From NCBI RefSeq assembly GCF_004006015.1, contig NZ_CP034766.1:1397001-1461000 (forward strand): a stretch of 64,000 nt of DNA, read 5' to 3'. Shown here piece by piece: positions 36,734 to 47,695 of the stretch; within the stretch, counting starts at the first letter, position 1, and each line of letters starts with the position of its first letter. This DNA is from Rhodococcus sp. X156 (GTDB lineage: Bacteria; Actinomycetota; Actinomycetes; Mycobacteriales; Mycobacteriaceae). Below the pieces are notes generated by a model. That model worked only from the letters and a program-made list of their open reading frames with translations. It did not search any database and was not told the DNA's origin. A program made the translations under genes and the position numbers.

Positions 36734-39700
36734 CGCGCTGCCCCCGCAGCCGCCAGCAGGCCGGTGCCTGCCTGCCCGCCGCTCGGCAGCCGGTCCACCG
36801 CCTGGGCGGGGATGCCCCGCCACTCGGTGGTGGCGGGCAGGTGCTCGCCCTTCATCACCAGCGACAGCGACCCGAGCGAGACGTCACGCTCGACCACGGC
36901 GTCGTAGAGCACCACCGCCCGGGTGCCGACGGTGGCCCCCGCTTCGACGGTGACCACCGACATCTTCATCACGCGGTCCTCGAACAGGTGCGTCTGCAGC
37001 GACACCTCGGTCCCGATGACGGCGTCGTCACCGATCTCCACGAGGTCGAACTCGGTGAGGTAGGTGGTGCCGATCCAGGTGCCGCGACCGACCTTGGCGC
37101 CGAACGCGCGCAGCAGCGGAGGCAGGAAGGGAGTTCCCACCAGCATCCCCACGGCGGCCGGGACCGCGGCCGCCTCGTAGAGGCCGGTGACCAGCTCGCT
37201 GTGGCGGACCGTGCGGCTCCACAGCGGTTCCACGCGGGGGCGGTAGGTGCCGATGAAGTTGCGCTTGACCGCCACGCAGAAGGCCACCACCGCGAGCCCG
37301 GACAGGATGGTCATGAGGGGGGAGACCAGCGCGGGCACCGCGATGTCCCGACCGCGGGTGACGTCGGAGAGCACCCACAGGTACAGGTAGAAGCTCACGC
37401 CCAGCACGGATGCGGGCAGGGTGGCCCGCAGGAGCTCGATGAGCAGGCGGTGGCGCACCACCGGGCGGGTGGGCCGGAAGGTGAGCTCCTCGGGGAAGGA
37501 GCCGCTGTCCTGGCGCACCGGCAGCCGCATGGCGGGGGAGCCCAGCCACGACGTCCCCGGCGGCACCCCGGACTCCGGGGGCGCCGTGCAGACCCCGACC
37601 AGGGAGCCGTCGCCCATGCTGGCACCCGCCGCGACGACGGCCGCGTTGCCCACGAACGAGCGCGCGCCGATCTCGGTGCGCTGGAACATCACCCGTCCCC
37701 CCACGAAGGTGGCGGCACCGAGGCTGGCCATGTCGGCCACGAAGCTGTCGTCGCCGAGCGTGAGCAGGTCGGGGTCGAGGTGCGCGGCGGTGGACACCTC
37801 GGCACCGCGGCCGATGTCGGCACCGAGCAGCCGCAGCCACGGCGCCGTGTACAGCGTGGCGTACAGCGAGTTGGTGAACATCAGGCTGAACTCGATGAGT
37901 TTGTCCGCCAGCCACTTGCGCACGCCCAGCCCCGAGCGCAGCGGGTGCGCCCCCAGGGGCAGGCTCGGCAGGATCACCCGCTTGCCCACCAGCACCACCG
38001 CGCACACGGTGAGCACGAAGACGGGCCCGGCCAGCAGGGTGGCCAGCAGCCCGGCGATGACCCCGAAGGCCAGCAGCGCCCACCACACCAGAGCCACGCT
38101 GGGCACGATCATGGCGATGGCGGCGATCTCGAGGGCGAAGGCGCCGACGGCCACCGCCGCGAGCTGCCCAGGCCGCCAGCCGTCGCGGCAGGGCTCGTCC
38201 ACCAGCATCGACTCCACGGTCACCGACAGCCGGTCGACGGGCTCCGCCGGCGACCCCGCGTACCGGTGGCCGGCAGGGACCGTCTCGCCGTCGCTGAGCA
38301 CCGACAGCTCGCCCAGGGCGGCCTCGGCCTGCACCGTCGCGCCGGGGTCCAGCACTGCCTGGGCACCGACGAAGGCGTCGCTGCCGATGGTGATCGGCTC
38401 GACGACCACCCAGCCGTCCTCCACCCGCCACGGGTTGAGGGACACGCCGTAGCCCACGGCCGCGCGGTCGCCGATGCGCAGCATGCTGGGCAGGCTGATC
38501 GCGCTGGTGGCGATCTGCGCGTGCGTGCCGATCTTGGCGCCGAGCAGCCGCAGGTACGGCGCGGCCAGCGGTGAGCCGCTGAGCACGGGCAGCGGGCTGA
38601 TGGACAGCAACAGGTTCAGCGACCAGATCCGGAGGTAGGTGACACCCCAGAGCTTGTACCGGCCCGGTCTGATTCCGGCCACCATCAGCCGACCGACCAG
38701 GATGGGCAGGACCCAGCGCACGTTGAGGTAGCTGACGAGGATCGCGACCAGCAGCTGGGCCAGCACCTGGACGGAGACGAAGCCGTCGTTCTCGGTGTAG
38801 ACGTAGACCACCGGGAGGGTCACCACCAGCAGCAGCAGGTAGATGGACGCCGCCTGCCAGCCGCCGGCGACCGCGATGCGCCGGGTGCTGTGCCGCAGCG
38901 CCCGCGGCCGCGGACGGGTAGGTGCCGTGCGGTGGCCCGACCGGGCGGCGAGCTGGGTGGCCATGCCCCGCACGGTGGGGTGGTCGTAGAGGTCGCGCAG
39001 CGCCACCCCCGCGCTCTCCGGCACCTCCCGCAGGCGGGAGACCACCTGCGCGGCGAGCAGCGAGTGGCCTCCGAGGTCGCTGAAGAAGTTCGCCTCCACC
39101 GAGAGCGCCTCGGGCTCGAGCCCGAGCGCCGCAGCCCAGGCGGTGCGCACCTGCTCCTCCACCGGGCCCTCCGGCTCCACCACGGGCCCGCCGCGCAGCG
39201 CCAGGCGACGGGCGGGTCGGGGCAGCCTGGTGCGGTCGACCTTGCCGCTGGGCATCGTGGGCAGGGCGCTCACGACGTCGAGGAACACGGGCACCATGTA
39301 CGCGGGCAGCCGCTGGACGAGCTGCTCGTGCAGACGCTCGGTGAGCACGTCGCGGGGCACCTCGACCCCAGCGCCCTGCACCACGTAGGCGGCCAGCTCG
39401 CCGGAGGAGGCGGCGTCGGCAGGGTCGGCGCTCAGCGCCACCACGGCTTCGGTCACCGCCGGGTCCTCGAGCAGCACGCTCTCGATCTCGCCGAGGTCGA
39501 CGCGGTGCCCACGGATCTTCACCTCGGCGTCGGCGCGGCCGTGGTACTCCAGCTCGCCCTCCGGCGTCAGGCGCCCGAGGTCGCCAGTGCGGTAGAGCCG
39601 GCCCGGCGCCGGCGCCAGCCGGTGGTGGACGAAGCGGTCGGCGGTCAGGTCGGGCCGGCCCACGTATCCGAGGGCCACGCCAGGGCCCCCGATGCAGATC

Positions 39701-40794
39701 TCGCCGATCTCTCCGGGCGCCACCTCGGCGCGGTCGTCGTCGAGCAGCACCACGGTGTAGGTGGGCAGCGGCCTGCCGATGGTGACGCGAGCACGGGGCA
39801 GCAGCTCGGCGACGGTCGCGGTGACGGTGGCCTCGGTGGGGCCGTAGGTGTTGAGCATCCGGCGCCCGGGCCTGCTCCACCGCTCCACCAGCTGCGCGGG
39901 GCACGCCTCGCCGCCGACCAGCACGCTGCGCAGGCGGGGCAGGTCGCGCGGGATGGTGGCCAGCAGGGTGGGCACGCAGTACAGGACGGTGACGCCGGCG
40001 TCGTCCAGGAAGTCGGCGAGCTCGGCACCCAGCCGGCGGGAGTCGGTCGGTCCCACGACGAGGGCCGCGCCGACCGCCCAGGTGGGCCAGATCTCCTCGA
40101 TGGAGAAGTCGAAGGAGATGGTCATGCCTTGGTACACGCGGTCGACCGGACGGACGTCGTAGACCTGGGGCACCACGCGCAGGAAGTTGCAGATGCTGGA
40201 CTGGGCGATCTGCACGCCCTTGGGGCGTCCGCTGGACCCGGAGGTGTACATCACGTAGGCGACCGGGTCGGCCCCGTCCGGGTCTGGATCGTCACCGACG
40301 CGGGGCACCGGGCGGCGCCGGTGCGAGGGGGACAGCTCGATGGGCGCGCGGTCGGTGTCGACCTCAATTGTGGTGCACGCCAATGCGGGAAGGGCACTCG
40401 ACAGCGAGGACGACGTGACCACGAACTCGACTCCCGCGTCGGCGATGATGAATGCCACGCGATCGGCCGGCGCTGCGGGGTCAATCGGAACAAATGTGTT
40501 GTCCGCCTTGCCAATCGCCAGCAGTGCGACGTAGGTGTCGAGTGATCGGTGCAGAAGAATGGCTGTCCGTGCACCCGGCCTGACGCCGCGTGAGACGAGG
40601 TGGTGGGCCAACCGGTTTGCTCTCGCCTCGAGCTCGGCGTAGCTGACCAAGACCCCCTCCCAGTCCACAGCGGTGCTGAGAGGCGTTCTGTCGCAAGTTA
40701 TCTCAAAGAACTGGTGGAGTCGCTGCGCAGTCTTGGCGACCGGTCTTGCAGCGGTTGCGGCACGAGCAGCCCCTTGCGAGACGGGTGTGTTCAT
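36730..40794 (-). CDS. Pls/PosA-type membrane nonribosomal peptide synthetase
   Basis: 1354 aa. Residues about 20-510 are an adenylation domain: YVMYTSGSSGRPKGVQIA near 183, TYGPTEATVTATVAEL, YRTGDLGRLTPEG, KIRGHRVDLGEIE and PTMPSGKVDRTRLP. A carrier domain follows (FFSDLGGHSLLAAQVVSRL, attachment Ser near 577). There is no condensation or thioesterase domain. From about 640 come six hydrophobic spans alternating with left-handed beta-helix segments (LLGAKIGTHAQIATSAISL, LLGADIGRGAEVSTAAHL, FGAKVGRGTWIGTTYLTEF), the terminal layout of epsilon-poly-lysine synthetase. It probably makes a homopoly(amino acid) at the membrane. The monomer is not assigned. ATG at 40794 has AAGGAG 5 bases upstream. 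Confidence 0.88.
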   Translation of the reverse strand: MNTPVSQGAARAATAARPVAKTAQRLHQFFEITCDRTPLSTAVDWEGVLVSYAELEARANRLAHHLVSRGVRPGARTAILLHRSLDTYVALLAIGKADNTFVPIDPAAPADRVAFIIADAGVEFVVTSSSLSSALPALACTTIEVDTDRAPIELSPSHRRRPVPRVGDDPDPDGADPVAYVMYTSGSSGRPKGVQIAQSSICNFLRVVPQVYDVRPVDRVYQGMTISFDFSIEEIWPTWAVGAALVVGPTDSRRLGAELADFLDDAGVTVLYCVPTLLATIPRDLPRLRSVLVGGEACPAQLVERWSRPGRRMLNTYGPTEATVTATVAELLPRARVTIGRPLPTYTVVLLDDDRAEVAPGEIGEICIGGPGVALGYVGRPDLTADRFVHHRLAPAPGRLYRTGDLGRLTPEGELEYHGRADAEVKIRGHRVDLGEIESVLLEDPAVTEAVVALSADPADAASSGELAAYVVQGAGVEVPRDVLTERLHEQLVQRLPAYMVPVFLDVVSALPTMPSGKVDRTRLPRPARRLALRGGPVVEPEGPVEEQVRTAWAAALGLEPEALSVEANFFSDLGGHSLLAAQVVSRLREVPESAGVALRDLYDHPTVRGMATQLAARSGHRTAPTRPRPRALRHSTRRIAVAGGWQAASIYLLLLVVTLPVVYVYTENDGFVSVQVLAQLLVAILVSYLNVRWVLPILVGRLMVAGIRPGRYKLWGVTYLRIWSLNLLLSISPLPVLSGSPLAAPYLRLLGAKIGTHAQIATSAISLPSMLRIGDRAAVGYGVSLNPWRVEDGWVVVEPITIGSDAFVGAQAVLDPGATVQAEAALGELSVLSDGETVPAGHRYAGSPAEPVDRLSVTVESMLVDEPCRDGWRPGQLAAVAVGAFALEIAAIAMIVPSVALVWWALLAFGVIAGLLATLLAGPVFVLTVCAVVLVGKRVILPSLPLGAHPLRSGLGVRKWLADKLIEFSLMFTNSLYATLYTAPWLRLLGADIGRGAEVSTAAHLDPDLLTLGDDSFVADMASLGAATFVGGRVMFQRTEIGARSFVGNAAVVAAGASMGDGSLVGVCTAPPESGVPPGTSWLGSPAMRLPVRQDSGSFPEELTFRPTRPVVRHRLLIELLRATLPASVLGVSFYLYLWVLSDVTRGRDIAVPALVSPLMTILSGLAVVAFCVAVKRNFIGTYRPRVEPLWSRTVRHSELVTGLYEAAAVPAAVGMLVGTPFLPPLLRAFGAKVGRGTWIGTTYLTEFDLVEIGDDAVIGTEVSLQTHLFEDRVMKMSVVTVEAGATVGTRAVVLYDAVVERDVSLGSLSLVMKGEHLPATTEWRGIPAQAVDRLPSGGQAGTGLLAAAGAAR

Positions 40795-41288
40795 CGAGCT
40801 CCTTGTCGAGCGGAGTTCTGGTGGAGCGCACCCCGGCAATGCGCAGCCCTCCGCTGCGCGCGTCCCGCCAAGAATGGGGGAGCCCGCCGCAGGAGAGCCT
40901 GTTTCGGGCGCAAATCTAGCGCATGAGGACCACGTTAAACAACAGAAAAACCCGCACGAACAAATGCTCACGCAAAGTGCACCGTGGGCTACCTGACGTG
41001 CATATGGACGAGTCAAGAAAATGTGCTCAGGCAACCTCTCAGGAGCACAATGTCACACCATTGTTTACGCTGTGCTGAACAATTTGACGGCCTCGCTGCC
41101 GGCGGTGTGAGTGCGCGGAGGTTCGTCCACGGTGGGGCCGTGGGTGTTTCGCACGGACCGGGTGCCGCGACCATCCTCGGGCGGTCCCGTTCTGTCCGTG
41201 GGTATCACCGAGGGTGGTCGAGATGACAGTGGGTGAGCCTTCCGGAACACGCCACCACACGCAGCTGCGCCCACCGGCCCCGAGGCGG
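40795..41288. other. Non-coding region upstream of the synthetase operon, AT-rich core with inverted repeats
   Basis: No coding signal is supported here. About 40,910-41,095 is clearly lower in GC than its surroundings and holds runs such as GTTAAACAACAGAAAAAC. It contains GTGCTC / GAGCAC (41023-41028 and 41043-41048) and ACAATG / CATTGT (41047-41052 and 41059-41064). Read on the minus strand, TTGACT at about 41010-41015 could be a -35 box; no good -10 is seen. The part from 41,100 to 41,288 shows nothing I can name. Confidence 0.6.
41047..41064. promoter_or_regulatory. Inverted repeat ACAATG-N6-CATTGT, possible operator for the synthetase operon
   Basis: ACAATGTCACACCATTGT is a perfect 6-bp inverted repeat within the AT-rich promoter region, next to a second pair (GTGCTC/GAGCAC). 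Position about 250 bp upstream of the synthetase start suggests control of that operon; the binding protein is unknown. Confidence 0.4.
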
Positions 41289-41726
41289 TCAGGGGTGCCG
41301 GGCGGTGCGCCGCAGCCACCACAGGCCCAGCACCGGCAGCACCAGCGGGACGAACCCGTAGCCGGCGCCGAAGTCCGACCACACGGTGGCGTCGGGGAAG
41401 GCGTCCGGGAACACCAGGCTGGCCGTGCCCACCGCCAGCACGCCCACCAGCTCCGCCGTGATCGCCGTGGTGGCCAGCCGTCGGGACAGCGCGCCGCCCC
41501 GGGCCAGGGTGACCGTGGCCAGCACGTAGATCAGCGCGGCGAGCGCGGAGAGGGAGTACGCCAGCGGAGCGCGGTCGAGCTGGGTGCCCAGCTGCACGAC
41601 CGAGCGGGCCGTCGCGGAGAGGGCGAAGATCGCGTACACGGCGATGAGCAGGCGGCCGGGGCCGCTGCGAGTGGCGGCGGCCCGGGTGCGCGGCGCGGCG
41701 GGGGTGTCACCCCAGCGCTCAGGCAC
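41289..41726 (-). CDS. Small integral membrane protein, unknown function
   Basis: 145 aa with four predicted membrane helices: LLIAVYAIFALSATARSVV, LAYSLSALAALIYVLATVTL, a third around TAITAELVGVLAVGTASLVF, and FVPLVLPVLGLWWL. I do not recognise the family. GTG start at 41726, overlapping the end of the next upstream membrane-protein gene by 8 bp, so the two are co-translated and may form a complex. Confidence 0.75.
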   Translation of the reverse strand: MPERWGDTPAAPRTRAAATRSGPGRLLIAVYAIFALSATARSVVQLGTQLDRAPLAYSLSALAALIYVLATVTLARGGALSRRLATTAITAELVGVLAVGTASLVFPDAFPDATVWSDFGAGYGFVPLVLPVLGLWWLRRTARHP

Positions 41727-42123
41727 CGTAGCCCGACCAGATTTGGTTCATCCGGACCACCAGCACCGGGATGACCAGGCACCCCACCATCAGCACTCCC
41801 ACGCCCCACCGGCTCCGCTCGGCCAGCGACCACCACCCGGCCGCCGGCAGGATCAGCAGCGCGCCCAGCAGGTAGCCCACGAAGGTGGCGCTGGCGATGT
41901 GCCGGTGCTCCCCGAAGATCTTGCTGATGCCGACCACCGCCTGGACCACCAGCGCCACCTCGACCAGGGCGAGCCAACCCAGCAGCAGCCGGTGGCCCTT
42001 GGGGCCGCTGAGCATGAGCATGACCAGACACCACAGCGCCCCGAGCAGGGCGCCGACCGAGATGGTGCCGGAGAGCAGCCCCGTCACTGCCCGCGCTTCC
42101 TCATGCCGGTCAGTATCGGCCAT
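41719..42123 (-). CDS. Small integral membrane protein, unknown function
   Basis: 134 aa with four predicted helices: LLSGTISVGALLGALWCLVM, LLLGWLALVEVALVVQAVVG, FVGYLLGALLILPAAGWWSL and VGVLMVGCLVIPVLVVRM. The N-terminus MADTDRHEEARAV is charged and probably cytosolic. No recognised family. The frame is open further upstream to 42234 but that part looks non-coding. It is divergent from pyc and coupled to the other membrane gene. Confidence 0.72.
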   Translation of the reverse strand: MADTDRHEEARAVTGLLSGTISVGALLGALWCLVMLMLSGPKGHRLLLGWLALVEVALVVQAVVGISKIFGEHRHIASATFVGYLLGALLILPAAGWWSLAERSRWGVGVLMVGCLVIPVLVVRMNQIWSGYGA

Positions 42124-42276
42124 CGACGGCGGCACGTGGCGGCCGGGGACGGCGCCCGCGGCTGCGGGTGGGCAAGGCCACGTGCTGCTCGTCAGCACCC
42201 GGCGCGTCCGGCTCGGCATCATGACCGGCACCACCCGGTAGCGTTGCCAGGCACGTCACCTGAGAGGCGAGCGACC

Positions 42277-45200
42277 ATGTTCCAGAAGGTGCTAGTTGCC
42301 AACCGTGGCGAGATCGCCATCCGTGCCTTTCGTGCGGCCTACGAGCTGGGGGCGGGCACCGTCGCCGTCTTCGCCTACGAGGACCGCAACTCCGGCCACC
42401 GGATGAAGGCCGACGAGAGCTACCAGATCGGCGAGGAGGGCCACCCCGTCCGGGCGTACCTCTCGGTGCCCGACCTCATTGCGGTGGCCCAGCGCTGCGG
42501 CGCCGACGCCATCTACCCCGGGTACGGCTTCCTCTCCGAGAACCCCGACCTGGCGGCGGCCTGCGCCGAGGCCGGAATCACCTTCATCGGCCCCTCCGCC
42601 GAGGTCCTCGAGCTCACCGGGAACAAGGCGCGGGCCATCGCCACGGCCCGGGAGGCCGGCCTGCCGGTGCTGGCGTCCAGCGAGCCCACCGACGACGTGG
42701 AGCAGCTGCTGGCGGTCGCCGAGGACATGACCTTCCCGGTGTTCGTCAAGGCGGTGGCCGGGGGTGGCGGGCGCGGCATGCGCCGGGTGATCGAGCCGGC
42801 GGACCTGCGGGAGAACATCGAGGCCGCCATGCGGGAGGCGGAGTCAGCCTTCGGCGACGCCACCGTGTTCCTGGAGCAGGCGGTGCTCAACCCCCGCCAC
42901 ATCGAGGTGCAGGTGCTCGCCGACGGCCAGGGCAACGTCATCCACCTCTACGAGCGCGACTGCTCGGTGCAGCGTCGCCACCAGAAGGTGCTGGAGATGG
43001 CACCGGCGCCCAACCTGGACCCGGCCCTCCGCGAGCGGATGTGCAACGACGCGGTCAGCTTCGCCACCGCCATCGGCTATTCCTGCGCGGGCACTGTGGA
43101 GTTCCTGCTGGACGCCGACGGCAACTACGTCTTCATCGAGATGAACCCCCGCATCCAGGTGGAGCACACGGTCACCGAGGAAGTCACCGACGTGGACCTG
43201 GTGCAGGCGCAGATGCGGGTGGCCGCGGGGGAGTCGCTGGCCGACCTGGGCCTGGCGCAGGAGGACATCGTCCTGCACGGTGCCGCGGTGCAGCTGCGGA
43301 TCACCACCGAGGACCCCAACAACGCCTTCCGCCCGGACACCGGTCGCATCACCGCCTACCGCTCGCCGGGCGGCGCGGGGGTGCGGCTGGACGGCGGCAC
43401 CACCCTGGGCGCCGAGGTCGGCGCCTACTTCGACTCGATGATGGTCAAGCTGACCTGCCGCGGCCGCGACTTCGACACCGCCGTGGCCCGGGCACGACGG
43501 GCGGTCACCGAGTTCCGCATCCGCGGGGTGTCCACCAACATCCCCTTCCTGCAGTCGGTGCTGGAGGACCCGGACTTCCGGGCCGGGCGCGTCACCACCT
43601 CCTTCATCGAGGAGCGCCCCCAGCTGCTCAACGCCAACGCCTCCGCCGACCGCGGCACCAAGCTGCTCACCTACCTGGCCGACGTCACGGTGAACCAGCC
43701 CAACGGCGAGGTGCCGGTGGCGGTGGACCCGCTGGAGAAGCTGCCCGCGATCGACCTGGACGCACCGCCGCCGGACGGCTCCCGCCAGCGGCTGCTGCGG
43801 CTGGGCCCGGAGGGCTTCGCCGCCGACCTGCGGGCGCAGAAGGCCCTCGCCGTCACCGACACCACGTTTCGCGACGCCCACCAGTCGCTGCTGGCCACCC
43901 GGGTGCGCACCAAGGACATGCTGGCGGTGGCCGGCCACGTCGCCCGGATGACGCCGCAGCTGCTGAGCCTGGAGGCGTGGGGCGGCGCCACCTACGACGT
44001 GGCGCTGCGGTTCCTGGCCGAGGACCCGTGGGACCGGCTGGCCGACCTGCGCGAGGCGGTGCCCAACATCTGCCTGCAGATGCTGCTGCGCGGACGCAAC
44101 ACCGTGGGCTACACCCCCTACCCGGAGCGGGTGACCGACGCCTTCGTGGCCGAGGCGGCCAGCACCGGCATCGACATCTTCCGGATCTTCGACGCCCTCA
44201 ACGACGTGGACCAGATGCGCCCGGCCATCGACGCCGTGCGCGCCACCGGCACCGCGGTCGCCGAGGTGGCGCTCTGCTACACCGGCGACCTGTCCGACCC
44301 GGCGGAGAAGCTCTACACCCTGGACTACTACCTGGGCCTGGCCGAGCAGATCGTGGCGGCCGGTGCGCACGTGCTGGCCATCAAGGACATGGCCGGGCTG
44401 CTGCGTGCCCCGGCTGCCGCCACCCTGGTGGGCGCGCTGCGGGAGCGGTTCGACCTGCCGGTGCACGTGCACACCCACGACACCGCCGGCGGCCAGCTGG
44501 CCACCTACCTGGCCGCTGCCGAGCACGGTGCCGACGCGGTGGACGGCGCCATGGCCTCCATGGCCGGCACCACCAGCCAGCCCGCGCTCTCGGCCATCGT
44601 GGCGGCCACCGACCACACCCCGCGGGCCACCGGCCTGGACCTGCAGGCGGTGTGCGACCAGGAGCCGTACTGGGAGGCGGTGCGCCGGGTCTACGCGCCG
44701 TTCGAGGCCGGGCTCAGCGCACCGACGGGACGGGTCTACCACCACGAGATCCCCGGCGGGCAGCTGTCCAACCTGCGCCAGCAGGCCATCGCGCTGGGGC
44801 TGGGGGAGCGCTTCGAGGAGGTCGAGGCGATGTACGCCGGGGCCGACCGGATGCTCGGCCACCTGGTCAAGGTGACCCCCTCGTCCAAGGTGGTGGGCGA
44901 CCTCGCCCTGCAGCTGGTCGGCGCGGGGGTGTCGGTGCAGGACTTCGAGGCCGACCCCAAGCGCTTCGACATCCCCGACTCGGTCATCGGTTTCCTGCGC
45001 GGCGAGCTGGGCGTGCCCCCTGGTGGCTGGCCCGAGCCGTTCCGCACCCGCGCGCTGGAGGGTCGGGCGGAGGCCGAGCCCACGCCCGAGCTGACCGCCG
45101 AGGACGAGCAGCAGCTGCGGGACGCTCCGCGGGAGACCCTCAACCGGTTGCTCTTCGCCGGGCCCACCCGGGAGTTCGTCGAGCACCGCGAGCAGTTCGG

Positions 45201-45647
45201 CGACACCTCGGTGCTCGCCAGCGGGGAGTTCTTCTACGGGCTGCGCTACGGCGCCGAGCACGAGGTGGAGCTGGAGCCCGGGGTGCGCCTGCTGATCGGC
45301 CTGGAAGCGATCTCCGACCCCGACGAGCGGGGCATGCGGTCGGTGATGTGCACCCTCAACGGGCAGCTGCGCCCGGTGCAGGTGCGCGACCACAGCGTCG
45401 CCTCGGACGCCCCGGTGACCGAGAAGGCCGACCGCGCTGTCCCCGGGCACGTGGCTGCACCCTTCGCCGGCGTGGTCACCCTGTCGGTGCAGGAGGGTGC
45501 CGAGGTTGCCGAGGGTGACCCGATCGGCACCATCGAGGCCATGAAGATGGAGGCCGCCATCAGCGCGCCGGTGGCCGGCACGGTCAAGCGGGTGGCGCTG
45601 AGCGGGGTCTCCCCGGTGGAGGGCGGCGACCTGCTCGTGGTTCTGGA

Positions 45648-45651
<4 letters not shown>
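42277..45651 (+). CDS. pyc: Pyruvate carboxylase
   Basis: 1124 aa, ATP- and biotin-dependent conversion of pyruvate to oxaloacetate (anaplerosis). Biotin carboxylase at about 1-460 (KVLVANRGEIAIRAFRAA, GGGGRGMRRV, EMNPRIQVEHTVTEEV); carboxyltransferase barrel from about 525 (VTDTTFRDAHQSLLATRVR); C-terminal biotinyl domain with IEAMKMEAAI near 1087, whose Lys carries biotin. ATG at 42277 with GAGAGGCGAG upstream. Its stop overlaps the rsmD GTG. Confidence 0.98.
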
Positions 45652-46699
<1,048 letters not shown>

Positions 46700-46817
46700 C
46701 CACGCGAATCGCTCGGTGACGACACGCCGCCGGCGGTGCCCGCTGAGCCCGGCGCGGGCGGGCACACTGTGCCGAGCGGGTTGACTCGCACTTTCCTTTG
46801 ATGATCGGGGTTGACGT

Positions 46818-47519
46818 TTGTACCGGGTTTTCGAGGCGCTCGACGAGCTGGTCGCCATCGTCGAAGAGGCGCGCGGCGTCCCGATGACCGCAGGCTGCGT
46901 GGTGCCGCGCGGGGACGTGCTGGAGCTGCTCGACGACGTGCGTGACGCCATCCCCGGCGAGCTCGACGACGCCCAGGACGTGATCGACCACCGGGACAAG
47001 GTGGTGGGCGACGCCCGCGCCGAGGCCGAGAGCACCGTGGCCGCGGCCAACGCGGAGGCCAAGGCCACGCTGGCCAGTGCCCGCGCCGAGGCCGAGCGGA
47101 TGGTGGCGCAGGCCCGCGACCGCGCCGAGCAGATCATCACCGACGCCCAGGGGCAGGCCTCGCGCACCATCGACGAGGGCGAGCGGGAGTTCGAGAAGCT
47201 CACCTCCCGTGCCCGGGCCGAGGCCGAGCGCATGGTCACCGCCGGCGAGAGCTCCTACGAGCGCTCGGTCAGCGAGGGCGAGGCCGAGCAGCGCCGCCTG
47301 GTGTCGCAGACCGAGATCGTTCAGGTGGCCAGGGACGAGTCGGCCAAGATCATCGACGCCGCCCACGACGAGTCCGACCGCCTGCGAGCGGAGTGTGACG
47401 TCTACGTGGACACCAAGCTGGCGACCTTCGAGGAGACCCTCACCGGCACCCTGCGCACCATCACCCGCGGCCGCCAGCAGCTGCGGGCCGGGCTCGGCAC
47501 CCCCGACTACCGCAGCTGA
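46818..47519 (+). CDS. sepIVA: DivIVA-domain septation factor SepIVA
   Basis: 233 aa. The N-terminus MYRVFEALDELVAIVEEARG and VPRGDVLELLDDVRDAIPGE are nearly identical to mycobacterial Rv2927c/SepIVA, which works at the septum and in cell-envelope growth. A long Ala/Glu-rich coiled coil (about 60-210) follows, and the end DVYVDTKLATFEETLTGTLR is also conserved. The start is TTG at 46818: a TGA stop lies in frame 6 bases upstream, so no ATG or GTG can give this N-terminus. Confidence 0.92.
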   Translation: MYRVFEALDELVAIVEEARGVPMTAGCVVPRGDVLELLDDVRDAIPGELDDAQDVIDHRDKVVGDARAEAESTVAAANAEAKATLASARAEAERMVAQARDRAEQIITDAQGQASRTIDEGEREFEKLTSRARAEAERMVTAGESSYERSVSEGEAEQRRLVSQTEIVQVARDESAKIIDAAHDESDRLRAECDVYVDTKLATFEETLTGTLRTITRGRQQLRAGLGTPDYRS

Positions 47520-47695
47520 GCGCCCGGCCGAGCGCGGCCACCCTGCCTCGCGCGTATCGTGGTGTGGTTGCCCGGTGCTGAGCCGGCGACACCGCGGTAC
47601 CGCTGGGCGCACCGTCGCGCCCCGGAGCTCCTCCCGCGAGCACCCACGTGAGACACCCATGAACTGAGACCTGCAAGGAGACACGAGCAGCCGTC

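Noticed and set aside
42844-45450. An 868-codon minus-strand open frame opposite pyc
   Set aside because: Antisense shadow; no recognisable domain, biased composition.
47640-47675. Two-codon mini-ORF (ATG AAC TGA) in the yceD leader
   Set aside because: Too short and not associated with any hairpin or coupling overlap; likely chance.
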